In this document: positions 10,323 through 19,078 of the stretch, one piece after another
Position numbering within the stretch: position 1 is the stretch's first letter
How the letters are laid out: each line of letters begins with the position of its first letter
Assembly: GCF_018129065.1 (NCBI RefSeq)
Contig: NZ_JAAEDM010000014.1
Span: 1 to 64,000, forward strand
Direction of reading: 5' to 3'
Source of the DNA: Neoroseomonas soli
Lineage (GTDB): Bacteria; Pseudomonadota; Alphaproteobacteria; Acetobacterales; Acetobacteraceae
DNA: 64,000 nucleotides
Translations under genes and position numbers: made by a program
The notes under the pieces: generated by a model
The model's database searches: none
Told to the model about the DNA's origin: nothing
The model's input: only the letters and a program-made list of their open reading frames with translations

Positions 10323-10954
10323 TGGACGCGCCACGCCCCCTTTCGGCTCGTGCGGCCGCGACGCGCCAGCGCATCCTCGACGCCGCGCTGACCGAATTCG
10401 CGCTGAACGGCCTGGCCGGCGCGCGGGTGGACGAGATCGCCGCGCGATCCGGCGCCAACAAGCGGATGCTCTACGCGCATTTCGGCTCGAAGGAGGAGCT
10501 CTGGCTGACCGTGCTGGAGCACGCCTACGCCGCCAAGCGCGCGGAGGAACGCGCGCTGGAGGTGGAGCACCTCGACCCCGTCGATGCGATGGCGCGCCTG
10601 GTGCGCTTCAACCTCCGCTACACGGCGGCGCACCCGGAATTCGTCGCCCTGCTGAACCAGGAGAACATCCACCGCGCCGCCTACCTCAAGCGCAGCGCCG
10701 AGGTGCCCGCGCTCTACTCGCCGCTGCTCGAGAGCCTGCGCGCCGTGCTGCGGCGGGGCGAGGAAGCGGGCGCCTTCCGCCGCGGCGTCGATCCGCTGCA
10801 GCTCTACGTGACCATGCTCGGGCTCGGGCATTTCTGGGTGGCGAACCGGCATACGCTGTCCACCATCTTCGGCGAGGATCTCGGCACCGAGGCCGCGCTG
10901 GAGGCGCGGGAGAAGCATGTCGTCGAGGTGGTGCTGGGGTACTTGCGGCCTTGA
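10322..10954 (+). CDS. TetR/AcrR family transcriptional regulator
   Basis: 210 residues. The N-terminal HTH matches TetR proteins: RQRILDAALTEFALNGLAG, then VDEIAARSGANKRMLYAHFG with recognition helix near 40-50. The C-terminal ligand domain is all-helical (MARLVRFNLRYTAAHPEF). It overlaps the upstream epimerase gene by one base, so it may sense that enzyme's substrate or product and control the pair. I see no clear operator palindrome before GTG 9297. Confidence 0.92.
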   Translation: MDAPRPLSARAAATRQRILDAALTEFALNGLAGARVDEIAARSGANKRMLYAHFGSKEELWLTVLEHAYAAKRAEERALEVEHLDPVDAMARLVRFNLRYTAAHPEFVALLNQENIHRAAYLKRSAEVPALYSPLLESLRAVLRRGEEAGAFRRGVDPLQLYVTMLGLGHFWVANRHTLSTIFGEDLGTEAALEAREKHVVEVVLGYLRP

Positions 10955-10960
10955 GGCCGA

Positions 10961-11074
10961 TCAGCATTTCCGCTGACCGGCACCAAGGCATTGGTTTCGC
11001 GCGCGGGGGTTCCCATGGGCATTGCGGTGCGATGCCCATGGGAACCCCCGCAGCCCCACCAGCCCCGCGCGCCA
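10961..11074 (+). repeat. family C intergenic element, copy C1 with internal palindrome
   Basis: The flanks share TCAGC-n-TCCGCTGA, GTTTCGCGCGCGG and GCCCCACC-n-GC-n-CCGCGCGCCAT with copy C2 (40649-40719). Between the two flank halves C1 carries an extra palindrome (11004-11050) that C2 lacks. Confidence 0.65.
11004..11050. repeat. 47-bp near-perfect palindrome inside repeat C1
   Basis: Arms 11004-11022 and 11032-11050 are exact reverse complements (19 bp), and the loop can pair two further G-C pairs and a wobble. It lies between the tetR stop and the TPR gene and could terminate the former or be an inserted palindromic mobile unit. A relative occurs at 34011-34040. Confidence 0.7.
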
Positions 11075-11195
11075 TGCCGCCCGGGGCTTGAGGAAGGTCA
11101 CGCGTTTCACGCCGCCGTCACGCCCGGCTTCCGCTTCCCCTCACGCCCGCCGCCCTACACCGCCCCTGTCAGCACATCATCGACAGGAGGACGGC

Positions 11196-12509
11196 ATGAC
11201 CATCACCGATGACATGGGCAACGCGCTGAGCGGGGCGAGCCCGGCGGCCCGCGACGCCTACGCGCAGGCAAGCGCGGAGTTCCGCATCTATTGCGGCGAC
11301 CCGCTCGCCACCGCGCAGCGCGCGGTCGAGGACAGCCCTGAATTCGTCATGGGCCATGCGCTGATCGCCTGGCTCAACCTGCTCGGCACCGAGCCCGCCG
11401 GCACGCCCGCGGCGCGGGAGGCGATCGCAGCGGCGCGCCGGCTGCCGATGACGGCGCAGGAACGGGGTCACGTCGCCGCCCTCTCCCACCTGGCGGAGGG
11501 CGACTGGTGGGCGGCCTCCCGCACCATCGAGGACGTCGCCATCGCGCATCCGCGCGACTTCCTGGCGTTGCAGTGCGGCCACCAGATCGACTTCTTCACC
11601 GGCCATGCCCGCATGCTGCGCGACCGCATCGCCCGCGCGCTGCCGGCCTGGAAGCCCGGCATGCCCGGCTACCACGCTATGCTGTCCATGCACGCCTTCG
11701 GCCTCGAGGAGATGGGCGACTATGCCGCCGCCGAGGCCGCCGGCCGCCGTGCAGTGGAACTGGAACCACGCGACGGTTGGGGCCAGCACGCGGTCGCCCA
11801 TGTGCTCGAGATGCAGAACCGTGTCGAGGACGGCATCGCCTGGATGCGCGCCAATCCGACGGCCTGGTCCACCGATTCCTTCTTCGCCGTGCACAATTGG
11901 TGGCACCTCGCGCTCTATCACCTCGAACGCGGGGAGATCGCGGAGGTTCTCGCGCTCTACGACGGGCCGGTGAAGGGCGGCCAGAGCAGCGTGGTACTGG
12001 AACTGATAGACGCCACCGCGATGCTGTGGCGCCTGCACCTGCGCGGCGTGGAGCTCGGCGAGCGCTGGCAATCCGTGGCCGACCGGTGGGAGACGGTGGG
12101 CGGCGCCGGGTCCTACGCCTTCAACGACTGGCATGCGGCGATGGCCTTTCTCGGCGCGAACCGCCCCGGCGCGCTGGAAGCGCTGATCGAGGCCGCGACG
12201 CGCGCCGCATCGGGCGCCGGCGACAACGCGATGTTCACGCGCGAGGTCGGGCTGCCGCTGATCCGCGGCGTGAAGGCCTTCGCGGAGGGCGACCACAGGA
12301 TGGCGACACAGCGCCTGCGCGCGGCGCGCAACATCGCGCACCGCTTCGGTGGCAGCCACGCACAGCGCGACCTGATCGACCTGACGCTGATCGAGGCGGC
12401 GCTGCGCGGCGGGGAGACGGCGTTGGGGGAGGCACTGGTGGCGGAACGGCAGGCGATCAGGCCGCATTCGCCGGTGGTGCTGGATTTCGTGCGACGGATG
12501 GCGGCGTGA
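11196..12509 (+). CDS. TPR protein, TTC38-like family (paralogue 1)
   Basis: 437 residues, almost entirely helical tetratricopeptide-type repeats, with no signal peptide or catalytic motif. Recognisable blocks are AHPRDFLALQ, GDYAAAEAAGRRAVELEPRD, AVAHVLEMQNRVEDG and HLERGEIAEVLALYD. It resembles eukaryotic TTC38 and bacterial relatives of unknown function, probably scaffold or binding proteins. AGGAGG precedes ATG 11196 by 6 nt. A second, clearly homologous gene lies at 53499-54842. The stop TGA forms the first bases of repeat A2. Confidence 0.85.
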   Translation: MTITDDMGNALSGASPAARDAYAQASAEFRIYCGDPLATAQRAVEDSPEFVMGHALIAWLNLLGTEPAGTPAAREAIAAARRLPMTAQERGHVAALSHLAEGDWWAASRTIEDVAIAHPRDFLALQCGHQIDFFTGHARMLRDRIARALPAWKPGMPGYHAMLSMHAFGLEEMGDYAAAEAAGRRAVELEPRDGWGQHAVAHVLEMQNRVEDGIAWMRANPTAWSTDSFFAVHNWWHLALYHLERGEIAEVLALYDGPVKGGQSSVVLELIDATAMLWRLHLRGVELGERWQSVADRWETVGGAGSYAFNDWHAAMAFLGANRPGALEALIEAATRAASGAGDNAMFTREVGLPLIRGVKAFAEGDHRMATQRLRAARNIAHRFGGSHAQRDLIDLTLIEAALRGGETALGEALVAERQAIRPHSPVVLDFVRRMAA

Positions 12510-12640
12510 AGGTCGGGGGAGGAGAACCTCCCCCGATCCCCCTCCCTTCTTTGTCTTTTGGTGCCGAACCCCGGCGGTGCGGCGCCAGATGCCAAAGAAG
12601 GTTGAGGGGGGTCCGGGGGGAGAAGTTCTCTTCTCCCCCC
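12507..12640 (+). repeat. family A intergenic element, copy A2 (full length)
   Basis: Left hairpin TCGGGGGAGG/CCTCCCCCGA at 12513-12522 and 12527-12536, imperfect central stem, right hairpin GGGGGGAGAAG/CTTCTCCCCCC at 12615-12625 and 12630-12640. It starts with the TPR stop TGA and ends 4 nt before the ABC ATPase stop (TTA at 12645), so it fills the whole gap between two convergent genes. Confidence 0.88.
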
Positions 12641-12644
12641 GCCC

Positions 12645-13703
12645 TTACTCGACCACCGCCACCTGCCTCGGATCGATCACGAGCCACACCTTCCGACCGA
12701 CCTCATGTGCGTCGAGCGGCGCGGCCGCCGCCCGCAGCTTCAGGTTCGTCCCGTTCGGCCGCACCACGTAGTCCCAGGATTCGCCCAGATAGGTGCGCTC
12801 GGTGATGGTCGCCTCCAACGTCAGGCCGTCGCCGGCAGGCGGTGCGTCGTGGATCGTCATCGCCTGCGGCCGCAGCGATATGAGCGCCGGCCCGTCGCGC
12901 AGCCCAGCCTGTCCCGCCGGGCCGAGACTGACGCCGTCCAGCACCAGGATGCCGCCCTCGATGCGGGCCTCCAGCAGGTTGGTGCGCCCGACGAAGCCGG
13001 CGACGAAACGCGTGCGCGGGCGGGTGTAGAGAAGATGCGGCGCATCCACCTGCTCGATCCGTCCGGCGTTCATCACCGCGATCCGGTCGGAGGTCGCCAT
13101 GGCCTCCGCCTGGTCGTGGGTGACGTAGACGGTGGTGATGCGGAACTCATCGTGCAGGCGGCGGATCTCGAAGCGCATCTCCTCGCGCAGGTTGGCGTCG
13201 AGGTTGGACAACGGCTCGTCCAGCAGCAGGACGGAGGGCTTCACGACGATGGCGCGGGCGAGCGCCACGCGCTGCTGCTGGCCGCCGGAAAGCTCGGCCG
13301 GGTAGCGGTGGGCGAGCTTGTCGAGTTTCACCACGCCCAGCATCTCGGCGACCCGGCGCTTCACTTCTTCCCGCGGCAGCTTGCGGAGCTTCAGGCCGAA
13401 GGCGACGTTCTCCTCCACCGTCATGTTCGGCCAGATGGCATAGGACTGGAAGATCATGGACATGCCGCGGCGTTCGGGCGGCACGACCGCGCCGGGGGCC
13501 GACAGCGCCGAGCCGTCCACCGCGATGGTGCCGCCGGTGGGGTCCACGAACCCCGCGATCATGCGCAGCGTCGTGGTCTTGCCGCAGCCGGAGGGGCCGA
13601 GGAGGGAGACGAACTCCCCTTCCTCCAGCGTCAGGTCCACCTTGTCCACCACGGTCAGTCGGCCATAGGCCTTGGTCAGGCCGGAAAGCACCAGGCGCGG
13701 CAC
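12645..13703 (-). CDS. ABC transporter ATP-binding protein (ferric iron/polyamine type)
   Basis: 352 residues, ATPase of an importer. Walker A GPSGCGKT is at 36-43, signature LSGGQQQR and Walker B VLLLDEPLSNLD are intact, and the H-loop is in YVTHDQAEA. A C-terminal TOBE-like regulatory domain follows residue 240. The sequence is closest in style to FbpC/AfuC and PotA ATPases. Start GTG 13703 has GGAGGG 6 nt upstream. It is the last gene of the three-gene transport operon and is separated from the permease by 1 bp. Its stop abuts repeat A2. Confidence 0.93.
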   Translation of the reverse strand: MPRLVLSGLTKAYGRLTVVDKVDLTLEEGEFVSLLGPSGCGKTTTLRMIAGFVDPTGGTIAVDGSALSAPGAVVPPERRGMSMIFQSYAIWPNMTVEENVAFGLKLRKLPREEVKRRVAEMLGVVKLDKLAHRYPAELSGGQQQRVALARAIVVKPSVLLLDEPLSNLDANLREEMRFEIRRLHDEFRITTVYVTHDQAEAMATSDRIAVMNAGRIEQVDAPHLLYTRPRTRFVAGFVGRTNLLEARIEGGILVLDGVSLGPAGQAGLRDGPALISLRPQAMTIHDAPPAGDGLTLEATITERTYLGESWDYVVRPNGTNLKLRAAAAPLDAHEVGRKVWLVIDPRQVAVVE

Positions 13704-13704
13704 G

Positions 13705-15420
13705 CTATTCCCTCCGCAGCATGAAGTCGCGGCCCACCAGCTTCATGCCGATGCCGACGATGGCCATGGTGATGACAAGCAGTATGCCGCCGAAGGCGGA
13801 GACGACCTCGAAATTGCCCTGCTCGGTCAGGTCATAGAGCAGCACGGACATGGTCCGCGTCCGCGGCCCGACCAGGAAGATGGCGGCGGAGAGTTCGCGC
13901 GAGGCGACGATGAACACCACCAGCCAGCCGCCGAGCAGCGATGTCTTGAGCAGCGGCGCGGTGACGCGGCGTATCGCGTGCAGCCGGCCGGAACCGAGGA
14001 TGCGCGCGGCTTCCTCCATCTCCGGGTGCACGGCGCGGATCGCCGCCTGGGAATTGGCATAGGCGATCGGCAGGAAGCGCGCCGCGAAGGCGAGGATGAT
14101 GAGCAGCGCCGAGCCGTAGAGCGACACCGGCGGTCCCGCATAGGCCGCATAGAAGCCGATCGCCATGACGATGCCGGGAATGACGAAGGGGGCCATGGCG
14201 AGGAAGCCCAGCGCCTCCCCGAAGCGCATCAGCCGGCGGACGACGATGTAGGCGACCAGCAGCGCCAGCACCACGGCGATGGTGGCCGAGGCGGCGGAGA
14301 ACCACACCGTGTTCCACGTCGCGTGCGGCGCCATGTCGTGCTCGAACAGCAGGAACTGGTAGTTGCGCAGCGTGAGGTTATCGAGCGAGAAGCCCCGCCC
14401 CCAGGCCTTGGCGAAGGATGCCTGCAGCAGCACGGCCAGCGGCTTGACCACCGCCAGCATCGCGACCAGCACGCACCAGCCGAACAGCACCCAGCGCCAG
14501 GGGCCGAGCTTCACCTCCCGCCGCTCGCCCCCCTTGCCGGTCTGGGAGACGAAGCCCTTGCGGGCCAGCAGCAGCCGCTGCACCCCGATCAGCCCGACGG
14601 TGATGAGCAGCAGCGGAATGGCGTAGGCCGCGGCGACCTCGACGCGCACCGGGTCCTCGAAGAACTGCCAGAGCTGCGTGGTGACGACGTTGATGCGCGC
14701 CGGGATGCCGATGATCGCCGGCGTGCCGAACAACGCGATGGTCTCGAGGAAGATCAGGATGAAGCCGCCGAGGATGGATGGCCAGACCAGCGGCAGCGTC
14801 ACGCGCCGCATCGTCGTCCAGGTGCCGCCGCCTAGGATGTTGGCGGCATCCTCCATCTCCGACGAGATCAGATCGAGCGCCGACTTCACGAAGATGAAGA
14901 CGAGCGGGAAGGAATGCAGCGCGATGACAAAGGCCATGCCGGTGAAGGTGTAGACGTTCACCAGGGGCGCCTCGGCCCCGCTCAGCGCCCGCCAGACCTG
15001 GTTGATCCAGCCCGAATTCGGCCCCGCCAGCAGGATCCAGCCGATGGCACCGAGATAGGGCGGCATGATGAAGGCCGCGAGCACCATCGCCCAGGTGAAG
15101 CCCTTGCCCGGCATGTCGGTGCGGGATACCGCCCAGGCCATGGGCACGGCGATGATCGTCGATATGGCCGCGGACAGCAGCCCCAGCAGCAGCGAGTTGC
15201 GCAGCGCGTCGAGGTAGCGCTGGCGGCCGTAGGCGGTGAGGTAGTTCTGGAAGGTGAACTCGCCCGTCTCCTGCATCTCGAAGGAGACGACCAGCATCTT
15301 CAGCAGCGGACCGGCCACCAGCACCAGCAGCGCGGCGATGAGCGCGATCCAGAGGAAGGTGACCGGCTCCAGCAGGCGGAGCCGGCTCGGCCGCGGGGCA
15401 GGCGCGACGGTATCGCTCAA
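13705..15420 (-). CDS. ABC transporter permease, fused FbpB type
   Basis: 571 residues with about twelve membrane segments, i.e. two binding-protein-dependent permease domains fused in one chain as in FbpB/SfuB. Both EAA loops are visible: EDAANILGGGTWTTMRRVTL in the first half and EEAARILGSGRLHAIRRVTA in the second. Start TTG 15420 (Met-Ser-Asp-Thr-Val) is preferred: GAGG precedes it, and it removes a cysteine-rich leader that overlaps the upstream gene. It couples with the ATPase at 12645 and the receptor at 15431. Likely substrate Fe3+ or a similar small anion complex. Confidence 0.92.
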   Translation of the reverse strand: MSDTVAPAPRPSRLRLLEPVTFLWIALIAALLVLVAGPLLKMLVVSFEMQETGEFTFQNYLTAYGRQRYLDALRNSLLLGLLSAAISTIIAVPMAWAVSRTDMPGKGFTWAMVLAAFIMPPYLGAIGWILLAGPNSGWINQVWRALSGAEAPLVNVYTFTGMAFVIALHSFPLVFIFVKSALDLISSEMEDAANILGGGTWTTMRRVTLPLVWPSILGGFILIFLETIALFGTPAIIGIPARINVVTTQLWQFFEDPVRVEVAAAYAIPLLLITVGLIGVQRLLLARKGFVSQTGKGGERREVKLGPWRWVLFGWCVLVAMLAVVKPLAVLLQASFAKAWGRGFSLDNLTLRNYQFLLFEHDMAPHATWNTVWFSAASATIAVVLALLVAYIVVRRLMRFGEALGFLAMAPFVIPGIVMAIGFYAAYAGPPVSLYGSALLIILAFAARFLPIAYANSQAAIRAVHPEMEEAARILGSGRLHAIRRVTAPLLKTSLLGGWLVVFIVASRELSAAIFLVGPRTRTMSVLLYDLTEQGNFEVVSAFGGILLVITMAIVGIGMKLVGRDFMLRRE

Positions 15421-15430
15421 GCGGGGTGCC

Positions 15431-16480
15431 TCAGACGCCGAAGATCTCGCGCCACTGCTCCCGCACCTCGGGCACGCCGCGTTCCGCATCCTCCAGGCTC
15501 GGCGCCAGCATCGTCACCTGGTCGAGCGGGCGGGAACCTTCGGGCGGTGGCACGTCGGGGCGGATGCTCTCGTTGAACAGTTCGCGCACCGCGATCGACA
15601 GCGCCGGCCCGCAGGTGAATTCCATGAACAGCTTGGCCGCGCTCGGATGCGGCGCGTTGCGCGGAATGGCCGAGGGCGAGAGCGCCGCGATCACCCCTTC
15701 CGTCGGATAGATCAGTTTCAGCGGATTGCCGCGCGACATGGCAAACAGCGTGGAGGCCGAGGGCACCGCCACGCCCACCGCGCGCTCGCCCGCCGTCATC
15801 ATCGTCACCGGATCGATCGAGGACCGGCCGACCTGCGGCTTGTTGCGCTCGAAGCGGCGCAGGTAGTCCGGGCCGTACATGGTCCGCATCTGCAGCGCCC
15901 AGAGGCCGATCGCGCCGCTGAAGCCCGGATGCCCGACCGCGAGCTTGTCCTTCCACTTCGGGTCGAGGATGTCGGTCCAGGACTTCGGCGCCTCGGCCTC
16001 GCTGACCATGCGCGTGTTGTGCGCCATCAGGTAGATGCCGAGGAAGGAGGACTGGAAATAGTTCTCCGGGTCCGCCTGGCGCAGGATCGGCAGCAGCCCG
16101 TCCGCGCTCGCCGGGCGGAACTGCATCAGCCGGTTCTGCCGCTTGAGCTGGATGTAGTGCCCGCCATTCGTCGAGGAAAAGATGTCGCACTGCGCGACAC
16201 CGGCGCGCAGGTCCTGCGACAGCCGCTGGAACGCCACCTGCGAGGTGCTGCGCACCACGTTGCAGCGCACGCCCGGGTAGCGGGCATTGAAGGCGCGGCC
16301 CGCCGCTTCCGACGCATCGGCGCTGTACTGGCCGGAATACCAGGTGACCTCGCCCTCCCGCTTGGCCGCCTCGTAGAGGGCCTGTTCGGCCGGCGTGAGC
16401 GGGGACTGCGCCCAGGCCTTGGCGGACGCTGCGGACCAGGCCGCGAGTGCGAGCAACTGACGCCTGTCGATCAGGAACAT
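15431..16480 (-). CDS. ABC transporter substrate-binding protein (iron(III) type)
   Basis: 349 residues, with a Tat-like or Sec signal (RRQLLALAAWSAASAKAWAQ) and an extracellular solute-binding fold. The conserved hints are EGEVTWYSGQ and FNARYPGVRCNVVR, typical of the FbpA/AfuA cluster. The cluster is often called iron-binding but also contains phosphonate and sugar-phosphate receptors, so the ligand is not certain. ATG 16480 is chosen because the signal peptide begins there; longer frames upstream are artefacts. First gene of the operon, divergent from a TIM-barrel gene. Confidence 0.9.
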   Translation of the reverse strand: MFLIDRRQLLALAAWSAASAKAWAQSPLTPAEQALYEAAKREGEVTWYSGQYSADASEAAGRAFNARYPGVRCNVVRSTSQVAFQRLSQDLRAGVAQCDIFSSTNGGHYIQLKRQNRLMQFRPASADGLLPILRQADPENYFQSSFLGIYLMAHNTRMVSEAEAPKSWTDILDPKWKDKLAVGHPGFSGAIGLWALQMRTMYGPDYLRRFERNKPQVGRSSIDPVTMMTAGERAVGVAVPSASTLFAMSRGNPLKLIYPTEGVIAALSPSAIPRNAPHPSAAKLFMEFTCGPALSIAVRELFNESIRPDVPPPEGSRPLDQVTMLAPSLEDAERGVPEVREQWREIFGV

Positions 16481-16618
16481 CCGGCTTCCCCCCCAACATT
16501 CGGCCTGCCCGGCCGCCTTCGGCGGTCGCGGTGCACGCATCATTCTTCTTGGACGATGTGAACGTTGCCACCGCGCCCGCGGCCTGTAAACCATTGCTCA
16601 CGGAGAGGGGAGAAGGTC

Positions 16619-17452
16619 ATGGCTCTGATCGACCGCATCGGCGTCGATGTCGGCCGCAAGCTGCGGCTGGAGGACGCGATCGAATGGGCGGCGCGCAACG
16701 AGGTGCGCCACATCGACATCCAGCTCGACACCGGCGCCAATGCCGTGACGCATTTCGACGACGCCCGCTGCCGCGACATCCGGCTGCGCGCCTTCGCGAA
16801 CGGCGTCACCATCGCACTGCACACACTTTCGGCCGTGAACGTCGCCGAATATTCGCCCTTCCTGTCGGACGCGGTGGACTACTACCTCAAGGCCTATATC
16901 GAGGTGGCACCGAAGCTGGGGGCGGAGTGGATCGTGGTCCATGCCGGCTATCACTTCACCGCCGACATGAAGATGCGCATGGAGGCAGGGCGCGACCGGC
17001 TGCAGCGCGTGGTCCGCCACGCCGAGCAGGAAGGCGCGCTGCTGCTGCTCGAGAACCTGAATCGCGAGCCGGAGAACGCCGAGGTCCACTACCTCGCCCA
17101 CACGGTCGAGGAGTGGCGCTACTACTACGAGGCGATCGACTCCCCCGCTTTCGCGCTCTCCTTCACCGCGAACCACGCTCATCTGCTGCCGCCCGGCGTG
17201 CAGGGCTTCGTGGACGCCATTCCGCTGAAGCGGGTGAAGGAGGTGCGCCTCGCCGATTGCTGGCGCAACGGCTACGAGGAGCACCTTATTCCAGGTAAGG
17301 GCGACTTCGATTTCGGCGCGATGTTCGCCTTGCTCGAAGGCAAGGGCTTTCGCGGCGCCTACACCAACGCCTTCGGCACGCTGGAGGACATGCAGGCGGC
17401 GCGCGGGTATCTCGTGAACAAGGCGCGCGCCGCCGGCGTGAAGGTGGACTGA
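16619..17452 (+). CDS. sugar phosphate isomerase/epimerase (TIM barrel)
   Basis: 277 residues, AP-endonuclease-2/xylose-isomerase-like TIM barrel. Metal-site residues appear in WIVVHAGYHF, LLLENLNREPEN and LIPGKGDFDFG. Substrate unknown. A purine-rich GGAGAGGGGAGAAGG tract precedes ATG 16619. It is transcribed away from the iron-type ABC operon; the 138-bp divergent region between them must contain both promoters. It converges with the SDR gene 4 bp after its stop. Confidence 0.88.
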   Translation: MALIDRIGVDVGRKLRLEDAIEWAARNEVRHIDIQLDTGANAVTHFDDARCRDIRLRAFANGVTIALHTLSAVNVAEYSPFLSDAVDYYLKAYIEVAPKLGAEWIVVHAGYHFTADMKMRMEAGRDRLQRVVRHAEQEGALLLLENLNREPENAEVHYLAHTVEEWRYYYEAIDSPAFALSFTANHAHLLPPGVQGFVDAIPLKRVKEVRLADCWRNGYEEHLIPGKGDFDFGAMFALLEGKGFRGAYTNAFGTLEDMQAARGYLVNKARAAGVKVD

Positions 17453-17456
17453 ACCC

Positions 17457-18215
17457 TCAGCCCTTGTGAACGCGCAGCGGCCCGAAGGACTGCGTCACCG
17501 GCATCACCTGCACGGTGTTGACGTTGACGCGCGCGGGCCGCGTCGCCACCCAGTGCACGGTATCCGCGATGTCATCGGGTGTCAGGGCGTCCGCGCCCTC
17601 GTAGATGCCGGCGGCCTTGGCATCGTCGCCCTTGAAGCGGACGCTGGAGAATTCCGTGCCGCCGACCAGGCCCGGCTCGATGTCCGTGACGCGCACCTTC
17701 GTGCCCCAGAGGTCGGCGCGCAGGTTCAGGCTGAACTGGCGCACGAAGGCCTTGGTGCCGCCATAGACGTTGCCGCCGGGATAGGGGAACTCGCCCGCGG
17801 TGGAGCCGAGGTTCACCACATGCCCGCGGTTACGCTCCACCATGCCCGCCAGCACGGCGCGGGTGACGTACATCAGCCCCTTGATGTTGGTGTCCACCAT
17901 CGCGTCCCAGTCATCGAGGCTGGCGGCCTGCGCCGGTTCGAGCCCCAGCGCCAGGCCCGCATTGTTCACCAGCAGGTCCACCGCGGCGAAGTCGGCGGGC
18001 AGGCCGGCGATGGCCGCGGTCACGGCGCCACGGTCGCGCACGTCCAGGACCAGCGCATGGCAGCGCGCCGCGCCGATCTCGGCCTGCAGGGCCGCCAGGC
18101 GGTCGGCGCGGCGCCCCGCGGCGACGATGCGTGCGCCGTCGGCGGCGAAGCGGCGCGCGATGGCGAGGCCGAAGCCTGCGGTGGCGCCGGTGACGAGGAC
18201 GATCTCAGGCTTCAT
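17457..18215 (-). CDS. SDR family NADP-dependent oxidoreductase (YdfG-like)
   Basis: 252 residues, classical short-chain dehydrogenase: cofactor motif TGATAGFG near the N-terminus, AGRRAD favouring NADP, NNAG structural motif, and catalytic Ser and Tyr-Lys in LGSTAGEF and VYGGTK. The C-terminal half (DIEPGLVGGTEFSSVRFKGD) is characteristic of YdfG, the NADP-dependent serine/3-hydroxy-acid and malonic semialdehyde enzyme. The function is inferred from that similarity. ATG 18215 follows AAGGA. Confidence 0.88.
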   Translation of the reverse strand: MKPEIVLVTGATAGFGLAIARRFAADGARIVAAGRRADRLAALQAEIGAARCHALVLDVRDRGAVTAAIAGLPADFAAVDLLVNNAGLALGLEPAQAASLDDWDAMVDTNIKGLMYVTRAVLAGMVERNRGHVVNLGSTAGEFPYPGGNVYGGTKAFVRQFSLNLRADLWGTKVRVTDIEPGLVGGTEFSSVRFKGDDAKAAGIYEGADALTPDDIADTVHWVATRPARVNVNTVQVMPVTQSFGPLRVHKG

Positions 18216-18247
18216 GGCGTCTCGGTCCTTGGGAAGGGCCGGCAGCG

Positions 18248-19078
18248 TTAACCCGCTCGGGTGGCACGGGGAACCCCGATGCGGGCGAGGAAGCGCAGGA
18301 TCGCCGCCATCACCGGCGCGCGGTCGCCCCGCAACCCGTGCAGGATCTCGGTGTGACCCATGCCGGGGAAGGTGACCAGTTCCACCGGTTGGCCGGCGGC
18401 GCGGCGGCGTTCGGCCAGGCGCTCGCTCTGGTTCGCCGGCGCGACGCGGTCCGCCGTGCCGTGCAGCAGCAGGATGGCGGGGCCGGGCTGGCGGGCGAAG
18501 GTGACGGGCTGGCTCTCCGGCACGTCCGCGCCGCCAAAGATCGCCTCCAGCCCAGTGCCCGGCGGCAGCGGCATGAAGTCGTAGGGGCCGGCGAGGCCCA
18601 CCGCGGCGAGCGGCGCCGGCCCGCGCGCCGCCTGCAGCCAGCGCGGGTCGAGCGCCAGCAGCATGGCGATATGCGCCCCCGCCGAATGGCCGAGGATCAC
18701 CCGCGGCCCGCGCGGCAGCCCCGGCACGCCGTCGATCCAGGCCTGCGCCAGCGCCGCGTCCTGCACGAAGGTCGGGAAGCGCACCTCGGGGAAGAGGCGG
18801 TAGTTGGGGATGAAGGTGGCGAAGCCGAGCGCCGCGAAGCCCATGCCGAGCTCGCCGTAGAGATCCTTCGACCCGCTGCGCCAAGTGCCGCCGTGGATGA
18901 AGGTGAGCACCGGCCCGTCCGGCCGGGCGCTCCAGGGCAGGTAGAGATCGGCCCTCTGCCGTGGCAGCGGGCCATAGGCGAGATCCCGGCGCACGGAAGG
19001 CGCCGGGGACTGCGCCGCCGCCGGCCGTGCAAACGGTGCGGCGGCGGCGAGAATCAGTGCTCGCCTAGACGCCTTCAA
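18248..19078 (-). CDS. alpha/beta hydrolase (carboxylesterase, secreted)
   Basis: 276 residues. An N-terminal twin-arginine-like signal (RRALILAAAAPFARPAAAQ) indicates export. The esterase/lipase fold shows the oxyanion motif HGGTW, nucleophile elbow GHSAG and a late GMGHTEIL that supplies the histidine; the acid is in the LLLHGTADRV segment. Substrate unknown. Start TTG 19078 lies inside the end of the upstream alcohol dehydrogenase gene (14-bp overlap), so the two are translationally coupled. Confidence 0.85.
   Translation of the reverse strand: MKASRRALILAAAAPFARPAAAQSPAPSVRRDLAYGPLPRQRADLYLPWSARPDGPVLTFIHGGTWRSGSKDLYGELGMGFAALGFATFIPNYRLFPEVRFPTFVQDAALAQAWIDGVPGLPRGPRVILGHSAGAHIAMLLALDPRWLQAARGPAPLAAVGLAGPYDFMPLPPGTGLEAIFGGADVPESQPVTFARQPGPAILLLHGTADRVAPANQSERLAERRRAAGQPVELVTFPGMGHTEILHGLRGDRAPVMAAILRFLARIGVPRATRAG

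Noticed and set aside
15421-15489. Longer start for the ABC permease (ATG 15489)
   Set aside because: Would overlap the receptor gene by about 60 bp and add a Cys/Ser-rich leader; TTG 15420 has a ribosome site and begins the conserved protein.
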